Source: JANMGV01 sp037440405 (GTDB lineage: Bacteria; Planctomycetota; Planctomycetia; Pirellulales; Pirellulaceae). Taken from it: DNA of 64,000 bases. Shown piece by piece: positions 26,600 to 36,182 of this stretch. The stretch spans positions 1 through 64,000 of the forward strand of contig JBBIUE010000002.1 of assembly GCA_037440405.1 (NCBI GenBank), written 5' to 3'. Positions within the stretch are counted from its first letter, which is position 1; every line of letters starts with the position of its first letter. The notes beneath the pieces are model-generated. The model searched no databases, was not told the origin of the DNA, and saw only the letters and a program-made list of their open reading frames with translations. The position numbers were made by a program, and so were the translations under genes.

Positions 26600-28090
26600 C
26601 TACCACGTGAGACGTGCATCCGTATCCATGAGTCGATCGTGTGGGCGGACTTCGCTTCCGGTACACTTGGACAACGAATCACCCAACTTAGAGCGCCAAT
26701 CTTCAGCAGCTTGTTGTAGCCTCGAAGCAATCTCCGGATGCTGTTCATAGACATTGGTCGTCTCTCCAACATCATTTTCCAGATCGTAGAGGCTCAGTTC
26801 AGCTTGTACCTGCCGATACGGAACCGGTCGCCCATCTTTTCCTGCCTCCGATCCTTGCAAGGTACGATACTGATGAGGAAAGACCAATTTCCAGCGTCGA
26901 TCGCGGATCGCTTGTAGCTGGCCATCGGCGAAGTAGTACGGATACGATTCGTGAGGGGATTGCGCATCCGCGTCATTTAGCAATGCCGTGATGTCCTTTC
27001 CATCAATGGGATGATCCGGCAACTTTGCGCCGATCAGCTTAGCCACAGTAGGAAGCAAATCGATCGTTGAAGCCAGCTCTGCACAACGGGTATCGGCCGG
27101 TATGAATCCTGGCATCCTCATCACGGTTGGAACGCGGACGCCGCCTTCCCATGCCGTTCCTTTTCCTTCTCGCAATGGTCCTGCCGACCCTGCATGATCG
27201 CCATAGCTTAGCCACGGGCCATTGTCGCTGGTAAAAATCACCAGGGTTCGTTCATCTACTCCGACCTCTTCGAGAGCATCGAGGATCATGCCAACCGAAG
27301 CATCGACTTCCATGACGACATCGGCATACAATCCAAGCGAGCTTTTTCCTTCGAAATTAGGCGAGGCAAAAATGGGGACATGCACCATGGTATGCGCGAG
27401 GTAGAGAAAAAACGGCTGATCTCGATGACGACGAATGAAATCCACGGATGCTTCGCTGTAAAGCTTGGTCAACTCCGATTGCTTCTCTGCTGTGACGTTC
27501 GCGTCTACGACCTGATCCTGCTGAAGGAGGGGCAGGGGTGGGTATCGCTTTCGGCGCTCTGTTTCGGACAAGCCAGCTAGCGTAGGATGCTGGGGCCACA
27601 TGTCATTGGAATAAGGCAGACCGAAGTACTCGTCAAAGCCATGTCGCACCGGAAGAAATCTTGGCTGGTGCCCCAAATGCCATTTGCCGAAACACGCGGT
27701 TGCATACTCCCGGCTCTTGCAGATTTCGGCCAAGGTAACCTCTGATGCAGCTATTCCATGGACCGCGTCCGGGCCCAGAGCTCCTCGAATCGACACGCGT
27801 TCTGGAATGCATCCAGTTAGTAATCCTGCCCGTGAGGCAGAACAAACGGCACTTGGCACGATGAAGTCCGTGAACACGCGACCTTCTTTTGCCATGCGAT
27901 CCAAGTTCGGCGTCGCTGAACTGCCACCGAACGGGCCGATATCCGCGTACCCCAGGTCGTCCACAAAGATGACAACGATGTTGGGGAGTGAGCTAGCTAC
28001 CGTCGCTGCTCTTTCACGAGATTCAGCTCGACTCACACCGCAGCAAGCAGCGAGGATTAAAAAAACGCGCAGAGGGAATGAGTGTGACAT
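26600..28090 (-). CDS. Secreted type I sulfatase (formylglycine-dependent)
   Basis: 496 residues with a signal peptide (FPLRVFLILAACCGVSRAES). The metal-binding N-terminus is IVVIFVDDLGYADIGPFGG. The active-site motif is CSASRAGLLTG at Cys83, matching C-x-(P/A)-x-R, so the cysteine can be oxidised to formylglycine. Further motifs are GKWHLG and VIFTSDNGPW. The C-terminal part has the usual LYDLENDVGETTN. Sulfatases of this type hydrolyse sulfate esters, here probably of marine polysaccharides, but the substrate is not visible. Planctomycetes carry many such genes. Confidence 0.93.
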   Translation of the reverse strand: MSHSFPLRVFLILAACCGVSRAESRERAATVASSLPNIVVIFVDDLGYADIGPFGGSSATPNLDRMAKEGRVFTDFIVPSAVCSASRAGLLTGCIPERVSIRGALGPDAVHGIAASEVTLAEICKSREYATACFGKWHLGHQPRFLPVRHGFDEYFGLPYSNDMWPQHPTLAGLSETERRKRYPPLPLLQQDQVVDANVTAEKQSELTKLYSEASVDFIRRHRDQPFFLYLAHTMVHVPIFASPNFEGKSSLGLYADVVMEVDASVGMILDALEEVGVDERTLVIFTSDNGPWLSYGDHAGSAGPLREGKGTAWEGGVRVPTVMRMPGFIPADTRCAELASTIDLLPTVAKLIGAKLPDHPIDGKDITALLNDADAQSPHESYPYYFADGQLQAIRDRRWKLVFPHQYRTLQGSEAGKDGRPVPYRQVQAELSLYDLENDVGETTNVYEQHPEIASRLQQAAEDWRSKLGDSLSKCTGSEVRPHDRLMDTDARLTW

Positions 28091-28251
28091 TTGTTTGCCT
28101 CGATCGAGCCATCAATTGGAGTTGGAGCCAATAACGTTGCATCGCCAATTTTCAAGGATACATTCGAACGGCATCAACATAGTGAACTACTTGGGGTGAA
28201 GGAATTCTGTCAAGAACCTCCCCAATTACCAAATCGCGTCCTGTTGAATTG

Positions 28252-29598
28252 CTATTTGTTCAAGACTTCTCGCTCAACCCATTTCGTATCCACGGTGCCA
28301 GAAGCGAATTCCGGACGCCGAAGAACCAGATCATGGAAGGAGATGGTAGTTCGGATTCCGCTAATTCGAAGTTCCGCAAGAGCGCGAAGCATGCAAGCAA
28401 TGGCTTCTTCTCGAGTAGGCTGATGAACGATCAATTTTCCAATCATCGAGTCGTAGTAAGGAGGCACGGTGTAACCAGAGTGGGCGTGAGAGTCCCATCG
28501 AACACCTAGTCCTCCTGGAGCGAATAGGCTCTGAATCTTTCCGGGACAGGGTTGAAAGTTTTTTTCGGGATCTTCCGCGTTAATCCGACATTCGATTGCC
28601 GCGCCGCGCGGTCGAATGTCGCTTTGCGAAAATGGCAAAGGTTGTTTTGCAGCTACCCGAATTTGATTCTTGATCAAATCAACGCCAGTTACAAGTTCGG
28701 AAACGGGGTGTTCGACTTGGATGCGGGCATTGACCTCAATGAAGTAGAAGCGATTCTGTTGATCGACGATAAACTCGACGGTGGCAGCGTTTTGGTAATT
28801 GGCCTGTCGAACCATGCGGGCTGCAGCTTCACAGATGGCTTGACGACTTTCATCAGGCAATCGTGGTGAGGGGCTTTCCTCGATCAACTTTTGATGCCTT
28901 CGCTGGACGGAGCAGTCGCGCTCATGCAAGTGCACGACGTTCCCGAAGTGGTCTGCGATGACTTGGACTTCGACGTGTCGCGGACGATCGACGTATCGTT
29001 CCAGATAGACTCCCGGATTGCCGAAGGCAGCTTGCGCCTCCGTCCGAGCTTGGGAAAGCGAGGGGAGGAGCAATGATTCTTCGGACGCAATGCGCATTCC
29101 CTTGCCACCGCCCCCCGCAGTGGCCTTGATTAGCACCGGATAGCCAATTTCATTTGCAATTCGAATAGCTTCAGCGTCGGATTCGATCAACCCTTGACTC
29201 CCAGGAACGCAAGGTACGTTGGCTGCGACCGCCATGGCTCGCGCTTGATTCTTATCACCAAGTTTCTGCATTGCATCCGGGCTGGGACCAATAAACTCGA
29301 AGCCACTGCTTCGGCAGACCTCGTTGAAGTGAGCATTTTCTGCAAGGAATCCATAGCCAGGGTGAATGGCTTCGGCACCCGATACCTCTGCCGCCGCAAT
29401 GATTTGATCGATGCGGAGGTAACTATCCATCGACTTTGGGCCGCCAATGCAGATGGCCTGATCGGCAAGTTCTAGATACGACGATCCACGATCGGCCTCA
29501 CTGAATACAGCGACACTTTCGATGCCGAGTTCACGGCAAGCTCGAATAACGCGCAGAGCGATTTCACCGCGATTGGCAATCAGGATACGGTTGAACAT
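28252..29598 (-). CDS. accC: Acetyl-CoA carboxylase biotin carboxylase subunit
   Basis: 448 residues, normal for AccC. ATP-grasp enzyme that carboxylates biotin on AccB using bicarbonate, the first step of fatty acid synthesis. The N-terminus MFNRILIANRGEIALRVIRA, the glycine-rich loop KATAGGGGKGMRI, RDCSVQRRHQKLIEESPSP and FIEVNARIQVEHPVSELVTG are all intact. It follows accB by 81 bases on the same strand, giving pepP-accB-accC order. Housekeeping. Confidence 0.97.
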   Translation of the reverse strand: MFNRILIANRGEIALRVIRACRELGIESVAVFSEADRGSSYLELADQAICIGGPKSMDSYLRIDQIIAAAEVSGAEAIHPGYGFLAENAHFNEVCRSSGFEFIGPSPDAMQKLGDKNQARAMAVAANVPCVPGSQGLIESDAEAIRIANEIGYPVLIKATAGGGGKGMRIASEESLLLPSLSQARTEAQAAFGNPGVYLERYVDRPRHVEVQVIADHFGNVVHLHERDCSVQRRHQKLIEESPSPRLPDESRQAICEAAARMVRQANYQNAATVEFIVDQQNRFYFIEVNARIQVEHPVSELVTGVDLIKNQIRVAAKQPLPFSQSDIRPRGAAIECRINAEDPEKNFQPCPGKIQSLFAPGGLGVRWDSHAHSGYTVPPYYDSMIGKLIVHQPTREEAIACMLRALAELRISGIRTTISFHDLVLRRPEFASGTVDTKWVEREVLNK

Positions 29599-29679
29599 AC
29601 AATTTCGATGGTCACGAATTCACAGATGAAATGGTCAAGTCTTCCCAGTTAGTGACGAGAGTTTTCAGATGGCCTTCGA

Positions 29680-30195
29680 TCAACCGCGAGTGTCCACCTT
29701 GAATAGCGGTTTGCCAAAATCGACTGCCTCCTCATTCTCTACTAAGACCGCTACGATTTTCCCACGAACTTCAGCCGGAATCTCATTGAAGACCTTCATG
29801 GCTTCAATCATGCATACGATCGTATCAGGCTGAACAGAGGATCCGACGCTCGCGTAGTCTTTGGAATTGGGATTTGGCTTGCTGTAGAAGGTACCGACCA
29901 TCGGCGACTTGATGTAAGCGATGTGTGGACCGTCGTCGTCAGCAGCCGGTTGCGAACTGGCACTTGACGTTGTCGCCATCGACGCCGAGTTGTTCACTGA
30001 TGAGGGAGAAGGAATCGGCATGGAAGGTATGGGCATGGCTACGGGCATCGCGGCCGTCCCCCTCGTCAATTTGATTCGTTGCTCATCTTGCTGAAGGTCG
30101 ACCTCATTGAGGTCGTGTTCCTTCATTAATTCGACCAAGCGACGAATGCGTTCGAGGTCAAAAATATCGGGACTCGATTTTTTCGGATCAGCCAT
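29680..30195 (-). CDS. accB: Biotin carboxyl carrier protein of acetyl-CoA carboxylase
   Basis: 171 residues. An N-terminal region with the FDLERIRRLVELMKEHDLNEV helix is followed by a Pro/Ser-rich linker (PMPSPSSVNNSASM type). The biotinyl domain carries the lysine in IEAMKVFNEI near residue 136. The lead PHIAYIKSPMVGTFYS and end VDFGKPLFKVD are standard. It carries carboxybiotin between AccC and the carboxyltransferase. Cotranscribed with accC and probably the peptidase upstream. Confidence 0.96.
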   Translation of the reverse strand: MADPKKSSPDIFDLERIRRLVELMKEHDLNEVDLQQDEQRIKLTRGTAAMPVAMPIPSMPIPSPSSVNNSASMATTSSASSQPAADDDGPHIAYIKSPMVGTFYSKPNPNSKDYASVGSSVQPDTIVCMIEAMKVFNEIPAEVRGKIVAVLVENEEAVDFGKPLFKVDTRG

Positions 30196-30300
30196 ACCTG
30201 TGATTACCTTCTATCTGGATCTTCGATCAAGTGGGTTTGTTCAGCCGGAAATGGAATGGAAACATGAATTGACTCGAGGGTGGGATTCTCTGTCTTGAAT

Positions 30301-31404
30301 TTAGGGGAGCATGTGGTGCATGGAAGGCAAATCTCGCGGCAGCGTTGAAAGCCGTTCGCATCCGTCATCAGTAATCCAATAGTCGTCTTCGATTCGAATT
30401 CCTCCCCAATCTGGAAAATAGACTCCCGGTTCGATCGTCACGACCATGCCCGGAGCCAGAAGTCGATCATTCCCTTTCGATAGACGTACCGATTCGTGAA
30501 TTTCTAGTCCAAACCCATGGCCGAGCCCGTGTGTGAACCTTTTTCCCAACCCAGCGTCATCGAGCACGGTTCGAGCTGCTCGATCGATATCCGACATTTT
30601 TGCGCCAGGACGAAGCAGTTGCGAAGCAACCTCATGCGCCTTGAGAACATCATTGTAAATTCGCTCAAACTTCGCGGGAAGCCTACTGGTCACGAGCACT
30701 CGCGTGAGATCACTCAAATAAAGCCCTTCATTCGCACCCCAATCGATCAACACGAACGGATATTCCTTCAGTTGATGTTGCTGCGGATGGCCGTGCGGCA
30801 ATGCTGACCGAGGTCCAACTCCTACAATTGCCGGAAATGCCAGTCCACGTCCACCGAGTTTGCGGATCATGAATTCGAGATCGCGGGCGATCTCGGACTC
30901 GGTTGATTCGGCAGTCAATCCCTCCTTGACTGCACAAAAAGCACGTTCTGCGATCCGCACGGCCCGACGTATTTGGTGAATTTCCCAGTCGTCCTTGATC
31001 TCCCGAAGTTGCTCGACCAATCCTTGACTCATTCCCAACTCCGTTCCCGTCAGTTGGGATTTCAGCGATTCGAATTGTCCGAGCGTTAGGGAATCGCTTT
31101 CAACGAGTATGGAACTCAGCCGAAATTGTTTGATGATCTCTCCAGCGGCATTGAGAGTCGACTCCGCCTGGCGCCGAATGAAGACATTCGTTCCAGGACA
31201 CTCCTCTTCGATCTGCTGCTCATAGCGTGCATCGCTGACGAGCGTGCCGCTATTTCGCATCAAGATAAAAAGGCTATCGCCGCCCGTGAAACCTGTCAGG
31301 TAAGTGATGTTTGCCGGCGAGCTCACTAGTAAGGCGGAAGACTCCGCCCTTCGAAGCAGCTTGCGGAGTTGACTCTGCCTGTGCTCGTAGTCCGGCTTTC
31401 TCAT
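30301..31404 (-). CDS. Xaa-Pro aminopeptidase/dipeptidase (M24 family)
   Basis: 367 residues with the creatinase-like N-terminal domain and the pita-bread metallopeptidase domain. Metal ligands are visible: Asp in IDWGANEGLYLSDLTRVL (two Asp), His in GLGHGFGLEIHE, Glu in VTIEPGVYFPDWGGIRIEDD. It cleaves peptides next to proline. It sits upstream of accB-accC, a linkage common in bacteria, where an M24 peptidase and/or efp precede acc genes. Which substrate class (PepP or PepQ) is unclear. Confidence 0.93.
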   Translation of the reverse strand: MRKPDYEHRQSQLRKLLRRAESSALLVSSPANITYLTGFTGGDSLFILMRNSGTLVSDARYEQQIEEECPGTNVFIRRQAESTLNAAGEIIKQFRLSSILVESDSLTLGQFESLKSQLTGTELGMSQGLVEQLREIKDDWEIHQIRRAVRIAERAFCAVKEGLTAESTESEIARDLEFMIRKLGGRGLAFPAIVGVGPRSALPHGHPQQHQLKEYPFVLIDWGANEGLYLSDLTRVLVTSRLPAKFERIYNDVLKAHEVASQLLRPGAKMSDIDRAARTVLDDAGLGKRFTHGLGHGFGLEIHESVRLSKGNDRLLAPGMVVTIEPGVYFPDWGGIRIEDDYWITDDGCERLSTLPRDLPSMHHMLP

Positions 31405-31882
31405 GAATATTTAACAATCTCTGGGAATGGAAAAAAGTAGCATTGGCGGGTGGAGGCAGGTGCGGCGGATTTTCGCGTTAGAATCCGTTTCGGTACTGCA
31501 GTGGGGCCCCTGCCAGAAACTAGAAGCGGACATTTTCGCCTTGAATCGCCCCCAATGCAATCGGGATTTTGGTCTTTTAAGAATGGACGATTCGTGTATG
31601 ATAATTACACGAGACGCTCAGGAAGAGGACCGCGCGAGTTCACGGCGGCTGGATCAGATTGTCTCGAACCGACAGCCGCCCTTCTCAACAGCTTGTTGGT
31701 TCGTTGGCAAAGGCAGGCGATTGCACCGCATGTCTTCGTTTGTTCCTCGCTCATTCGGTTCATCGACCCTTGCGCCAGGACTGGAACATTTGATTTCAAG
31801 TCGCATGGCAGCGATTTCGATTGTGACATTTCATAAGAACGTTCTAAATTTTTTGTGATCCCACTCAAGGTTGGGGTAACCC
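31405..31882. other. Divergent intergenic region (peptidase/EF-G)
   Basis: It should contain both promoters. An inverted repeat CGTGT/ACACG (31593-31611) flanks TATGATAATT, which could include a -10 element. I see no RNA gene or likely coding region. Confidence 0.45.
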
Positions 31883-33976
31883 ATGGACCTCCGTACATTT
31901 CGAAACATTGGTATCAGCGCTCACATCGATTCTGGGAAGACGACCCTCAGCGAACGCATTCTTTTCTATGCGGGACGCATTCACAAGATCGAAGAAGTCA
32001 AGGGAGATGGCGATGGTGCCACCATGGATTACATGGACCTCGAAAGAGAGCGAGGTATCACGATCACCAGTGCCGCAACTCAGGTCCATTGGAATGGACA
32101 TACGATTAATCTCATTGACACACCAGGCCACGTCGATTTCACCATTGAAGTCGAACGATCCTTGCGTGTTCTCGATGGCGCGGTATTGGTGCTCTGCTCT
32201 GTCGGAGGTGTTCAAAGTCAATCGTTGACTGTCGATCGTCAAATGCGTCGGTACGGAGTCCCCCGGTTGGCCTTCATCAACAAGATGGATCGAATTGGGG
32301 CGGATGCATTTCGCGTGACTCAGCAAGTTCGTGAGAAGCTGAACACCGATGCGATCATGATGCAGATTCCCATCGGTGCGGGCGAGACCTTCGAGGGCGT
32401 CATCGACCTGATAACCATGAAGGCCTATTATTTCGATGGCCGCGATGGGGAGAATGTTCGCGAAGAGGATATTCCTTCGAAGCTACTGGAAGAAGCTCAG
32501 CACGCTCGTTCACAGATGCTCGAGTCGCTCGCGATGTACTCCGATGAACTCATGGAGTTGCTGCTTTCTGAAGAGACGGTTCCGAATGAGTTAATTCACA
32601 GCGTTTGTCGTGCTGCCTGCCAATCTCAGGAAATCACTCCCGTTTTTCTGGGCTCGGCCTACAAGAACAAAGGTGTACAACTCCTTCTCGATTCAGTAAC
32701 GCGATATCTACCAAGTCCGCTCGACCGAGAAATTAGCGCGAAGGTCGTGGGTGATGAAACCCAACGATTTGCGTTGAAGCCAGATTCGAGCCTCCCGCTC
32801 GTTGCGATGGCATTCAAAATCGTGGAAGATCCGTTCGGACAATTGACTTTTATGCGGATTTACCAAGGCAAAATCTCGAAAGGGGAGATGTATTACAACC
32901 AAAGAACCGGACGCAAAGATCGTTTCAGTCGCATTGTTCGGATGCATGCCGACAAGCGCGAGGAGATCGACTTCGCTGAAGCAGGTGACATTGTAGCGAT
33001 CATGGGCGTCGATTGTGCGAGTGGTGACACCTACTCCAACGACCGGGATTACTGCACGCTCGAAAGCATGTTTGTTCCGGAACCGGTCATCAAGGTTGCC
33101 GTGGTTCCTGCCAGTCGGGCTGACGCAGATAAGATGAACAAAGCGCTTCAGCGATTCCGCAAAGAAGACCCAACCTTCCAAGTTTATGTTGATGAAGAAA
33201 CCAGTGAAACCATCATCTGCGGTATGGGTGAACTTCATTTGGATATCTATGTAGAGCGAATGCGTCGCGAATACAAAGTTGAAGTACAGGTCGGTGCCCC
33301 GAAGGTCAGCTACCGAGAAATGCCCGGCGAAAAGGTTGAATTCAACTACAAGCACAAAAAGCAAACCGGTGGCGCCGGTCAGTACGCTCATATCGTCGGA
33401 GCTCTCGCCCCCATCACCGATGGAAGCGCGGACTTCATTTTCGAGGAGCATATTGTGGGAGGGCGGATTCCCAAACAGTACGTCCCGCCCGTGGAGAAAG
33501 GCTTCCGCGATTCATTGAAACGCGGTCCATTGGCTGACTATCCTGTGGTAGGTGTACGAATCGATCTCAATGACGGTAGTTACCATGACGTCGATTCCAG
33601 CGAACGAGCGTTCTACATCTGCGCCTGTGATTGCTTCCGCGAAACCATGCGAAACTCGAAACCGATGCTCCTCGAACCGATCATGAAGTGCGATATCGAA
33701 TGTCCGGAGCCCTATCAAGGAGATGTCGTTGGAGACATTACCAGCCGTCGAGGCATCATTTCTTCGACGGACATTCGCGATGGCATCTCTTACATAACCG
33801 CTGAAGTTCCGCTCAGCGAAACCTTCGGTTATGCGACCGATCTACGAAGTATGACCAAGGGGCAAGGCACGTTTGCCATGGAACTCGCGACTTACCGTTC
33901 TGTTCCTCGTAACTTGCAAGACGATATTATCGCCGAGCGAAAGAAGCAGCAGAAAGAGCTTGCCGGAGCCAACTGA
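31883..33976 (+). CDS. fusA: Elongation factor G, mitochondrial/spd-like type
   Basis: 697-residue translational GTPase. The G1 motif is AHIDSGKT, with serine where canonical EF-G has alanine, and switch I is LERERGITITSAAT. The segment VKGDGDGATMDYMDLERERG is close to that of mitochondrial EF-G1 and of the spirochaete/planctomycete (spd) EF-Gs. G3 is DTPGHVDF and G4 is NKMDR. Domain IV-V ends SMTKGQGTFAMELATYRSVP. It is not beside rpsL/rpsG or tuf. The last 50 bases overlap the convergent ABC permease gene. Translocation (EF-G1) or recycling (EF-G2) duty cannot be proven here. Confidence 0.93.
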   Translation: MDLRTFRNIGISAHIDSGKTTLSERILFYAGRIHKIEEVKGDGDGATMDYMDLERERGITITSAATQVHWNGHTINLIDTPGHVDFTIEVERSLRVLDGAVLVLCSVGGVQSQSLTVDRQMRRYGVPRLAFINKMDRIGADAFRVTQQVREKLNTDAIMMQIPIGAGETFEGVIDLITMKAYYFDGRDGENVREEDIPSKLLEEAQHARSQMLESLAMYSDELMELLLSEETVPNELIHSVCRAACQSQEITPVFLGSAYKNKGVQLLLDSVTRYLPSPLDREISAKVVGDETQRFALKPDSSLPLVAMAFKIVEDPFGQLTFMRIYQGKISKGEMYYNQRTGRKDRFSRIVRMHADKREEIDFAEAGDIVAIMGVDCASGDTYSNDRDYCTLESMFVPEPVIKVAVVPASRADADKMNKALQRFRKEDPTFQVYVDEETSETIICGMGELHLDIYVERMRREYKVEVQVGAPKVSYREMPGEKVEFNYKHKKQTGGAGQYAHIVGALAPITDGSADFIFEEHIVGGRIPKQYVPPVEKGFRDSLKRGPLADYPVVGVRIDLNDGSYHDVDSSERAFYICACDCFRETMRNSKPMLLEPIMKCDIECPEPYQGDVVGDITSRRGIISSTDIRDGISYITAEVPLSETFGYATDLRSMTKGQGTFAMELATYRSVPRNLQDDIIAERKKQQKELAGAN

Positions 33977-36182
33977 CCGTTGAAGGAGCATTCGATTTTT
34001 CGTGCTCCTTCCTGGTCCAGATGTATGCCGCACAAAGTAGGGACAGCAAGACACTGACGGTCAACCAAAGGCTCGAATAGTCAACGCCCTCGCTCGTCCT
34101 CGAAAATGCCCAGCGCATCGTGGTTGGAAGGTTGGATTCTTCCGCAATCCATTGCGGCAAGAAAGTTGAAAGCGTATTGTGCGTCACATGGAACGCCAAC
34201 CCGCAGAAGACGCCGCCGGTCTTCCAAGCGATCATCCCCAAGACGATGCCCATCATCGAGGCGGCAATCGATTGCTGAAGCATCCCATGTGAAAATCCGA
34301 AGAACAGGGCTGAGATTAGTATTGCACGCAGAACGTTGTTCTTTTGCTTCAGTCCATTGAAGATAAACCCGCGAAAAGTTAGCTCCTCGCAAATCGCCGG
34401 AATGATCGCCATCACGATCCAAACCGAATGCCAAGGAGCAGCGGAAATCACGCCTTGTAGCTGCTCCAATACGGCTTGAGTCTCAGACCCCATCGAGTAC
34501 TCGCGGTTCAAAAACCACACGATCCGTGAATACAGCGGATGCAAACAAACAGCGAAAAGCACGCATACTGACAGGTCCAGGAATCGCGGCACGCGCAATC
34601 CCATCGATGGCCGAAGCGAACGCGTCAACACAGTCGCCATCAGCAGACTCGGTCCAAGCACCAGCGCGATTTGCGTCCGAAGTGATGAACGCGCGATGCT
34701 GTCCCAGTTCAAGACCGTGTCACTGGAAACGAGTCGGCCAAAGAATAGAGCGACTAAGATCACCAATCCACACAGTATCGCTTCCGCCGGCGACGCGACG
34801 GACGCACGATCGCGCCACAGATGACGCAACCAACTCGATATTCCAAACCTCTCGTTTTCGCGGAAAAGGACGGATTCGCTTTCAAATTGCTTCTCTGCCC
34901 ACTTTGCTGCCAATATGCAGCAACTAGCCGTCACGATCACTACGAACGGAGCATGTATCCATGCTTCATGATACTGCCCCTCGATGAAAGACCTAGCGAG
35001 CATCACCGCGCCGGTGATCGGCAAAACGCAGGTGCCGACGCTGAGCGTCATCCCGGGCAGCATGGGCAATAATACCAAGGGCATGCATACCAGCAGCATG
35101 GGCATGAGATAGTATTGCCCTTCCTTGCTGCTCCTTGCCAGTGCCGCGATGGCCAGCGCCAAAGCGCTGAATAGTGCCGACATCGGCAACAGGATAACGA
35201 TCAGCCACCCCAACGAACTGATCGGTAATGGCCCGAGCGAATCAAGTCCCTCTGCGATACCGAGTCGACCGAACTGTCGCATCAGTACGGACGCGGTGAC
35301 TTGCATGCTTGTCAGATTCAATAACGCTGTGCAAATGCTGAAGCAATACACCGTCAGCAATTTTCCCCAAACGATCTCGCGCCGGTTGGCGGGACTGGAA
35401 AGCAATGTCTCGAGGGTGCCACGCTCCTTTTCTCCAGCGCACAAATCGATGGCGGGGTAGAAAGCACCTGTCAGTGCCCAAATCAACATCACAAATGGTA
35501 GAATCTTTGACCAAAGCAAAGCACTGCGAGTATCTGGTGGTGCAATGTCCGAGGTCGCTACCGAGATCGGATCGGCAAGACGAGGATCGAGATCGTGCGT
35601 TCGTAACTGTTCCTTCAGCCATCGTTGTTGCCAGTGAGCGAGCATCGTGCGAAAGCGACGTTCCGCAAGCAACGATCGTTCGCTGGCTCGATTCCCAAGG
35701 ATATACAGCGATGGTATTCCGTCTACGTTGGAGATCGTCGCTTCCAGTTCCTCGCCATTGGCAGTGATATTCTGGTCGCGATTGCCGCTGGGCTGGATTT
35801 TGCCTCCTTTTGGAATGAAAACCCAAAGATCATATTGTCCACTGGCAAGCTCGATTCGAGCTTGAGTGCGCATCTTTGCGGTCAGCTCGTCACCAACCGA
35901 TTGACTGATGAATTCGACCCCGCGAGAAACGGAGTCCGGAGAATCAGCAACGGAATTCGATACCGACTCGAATAATCGAGGATGCTCTGGCCAGTGCTCC
36001 TTTCCAGCAACACAAATTCTGACCTCTTGAACTCGAGTGAACTGTGTCATCTGAAGCAGGACCATACCCAGCAACGGATAAAGCACCAACGGAAGGACAA
36101 CAATGGTAAAGAGGGTTCGGCGATCGCGCAATTGATCGCGCATCTCTCGGTGGAAGATGATCTTGATCTGATCCCAGTTCAT
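33927..36182 (-). CDS. natB: ABC-2 permease fused to CPBP intramembrane protease
   Basis: 751 residues. The N-terminal about 420 residues are a NatB-type ABC-2 permease, with the first helix in RDRRTLFTIVVLPLVLYPLL and the conserved DLCAGEKERGTLETLLSSPA stretch. The C-terminal about 270 residues are a CPBP (CAAX/Abi) glutamic-type protease-like domain: ICEELTFRGFIFN near residue 598-610, LFFGFSHGML and FHVTHNTLS supply the usual Glu-Glu-xxx-Arg and His ligands. Its start overlaps the ATPase gene by 4 bases (ATGA). Together they form a two-gene exporter of unknown cargo; Na+ export is only the family name's history. Confidence 0.9.
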   Translation of the reverse strand: MNWDQIKIIFHREMRDQLRDRRTLFTIVVLPLVLYPLLGMVLLQMTQFTRVQEVRICVAGKEHWPEHPRLFESVSNSVADSPDSVSRGVEFISQSVGDELTAKMRTQARIELASGQYDLWVFIPKGGKIQPSGNRDQNITANGEELEATISNVDGIPSLYILGNRASERSLLAERRFRTMLAHWQQRWLKEQLRTHDLDPRLADPISVATSDIAPPDTRSALLWSKILPFVMLIWALTGAFYPAIDLCAGEKERGTLETLLSSPANRREIVWGKLLTVYCFSICTALLNLTSMQVTASVLMRQFGRLGIAEGLDSLGPLPISSLGWLIVILLPMSALFSALALAIAALARSSKEGQYYLMPMLLVCMPLVLLPMLPGMTLSVGTCVLPITGAVMLARSFIEGQYHEAWIHAPFVVIVTASCCILAAKWAEKQFESESVLFRENERFGISSWLRHLWRDRASVASPAEAILCGLVILVALFFGRLVSSDTVLNWDSIARSSLRTQIALVLGPSLLMATVLTRSLRPSMGLRVPRFLDLSVCVLFAVCLHPLYSRIVWFLNREYSMGSETQAVLEQLQGVISAAPWHSVWIVMAIIPAICEELTFRGFIFNGLKQKNNVLRAILISALFFGFSHGMLQQSIAASMMGIVLGMIAWKTGGVFCGLAFHVTHNTLSTFLPQWIAEESNLPTTMRWAFSRTSEGVDYSSLWLTVSVLLSLLCAAYIWTRKEHEKSNAPSTVSWLRQALSAASFARR

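Noticed and set aside
31450..31836. 128-codon frame upstream of EF-G
   Set aside because: No start context, domain or similarity to known proteins; probably promoter region.
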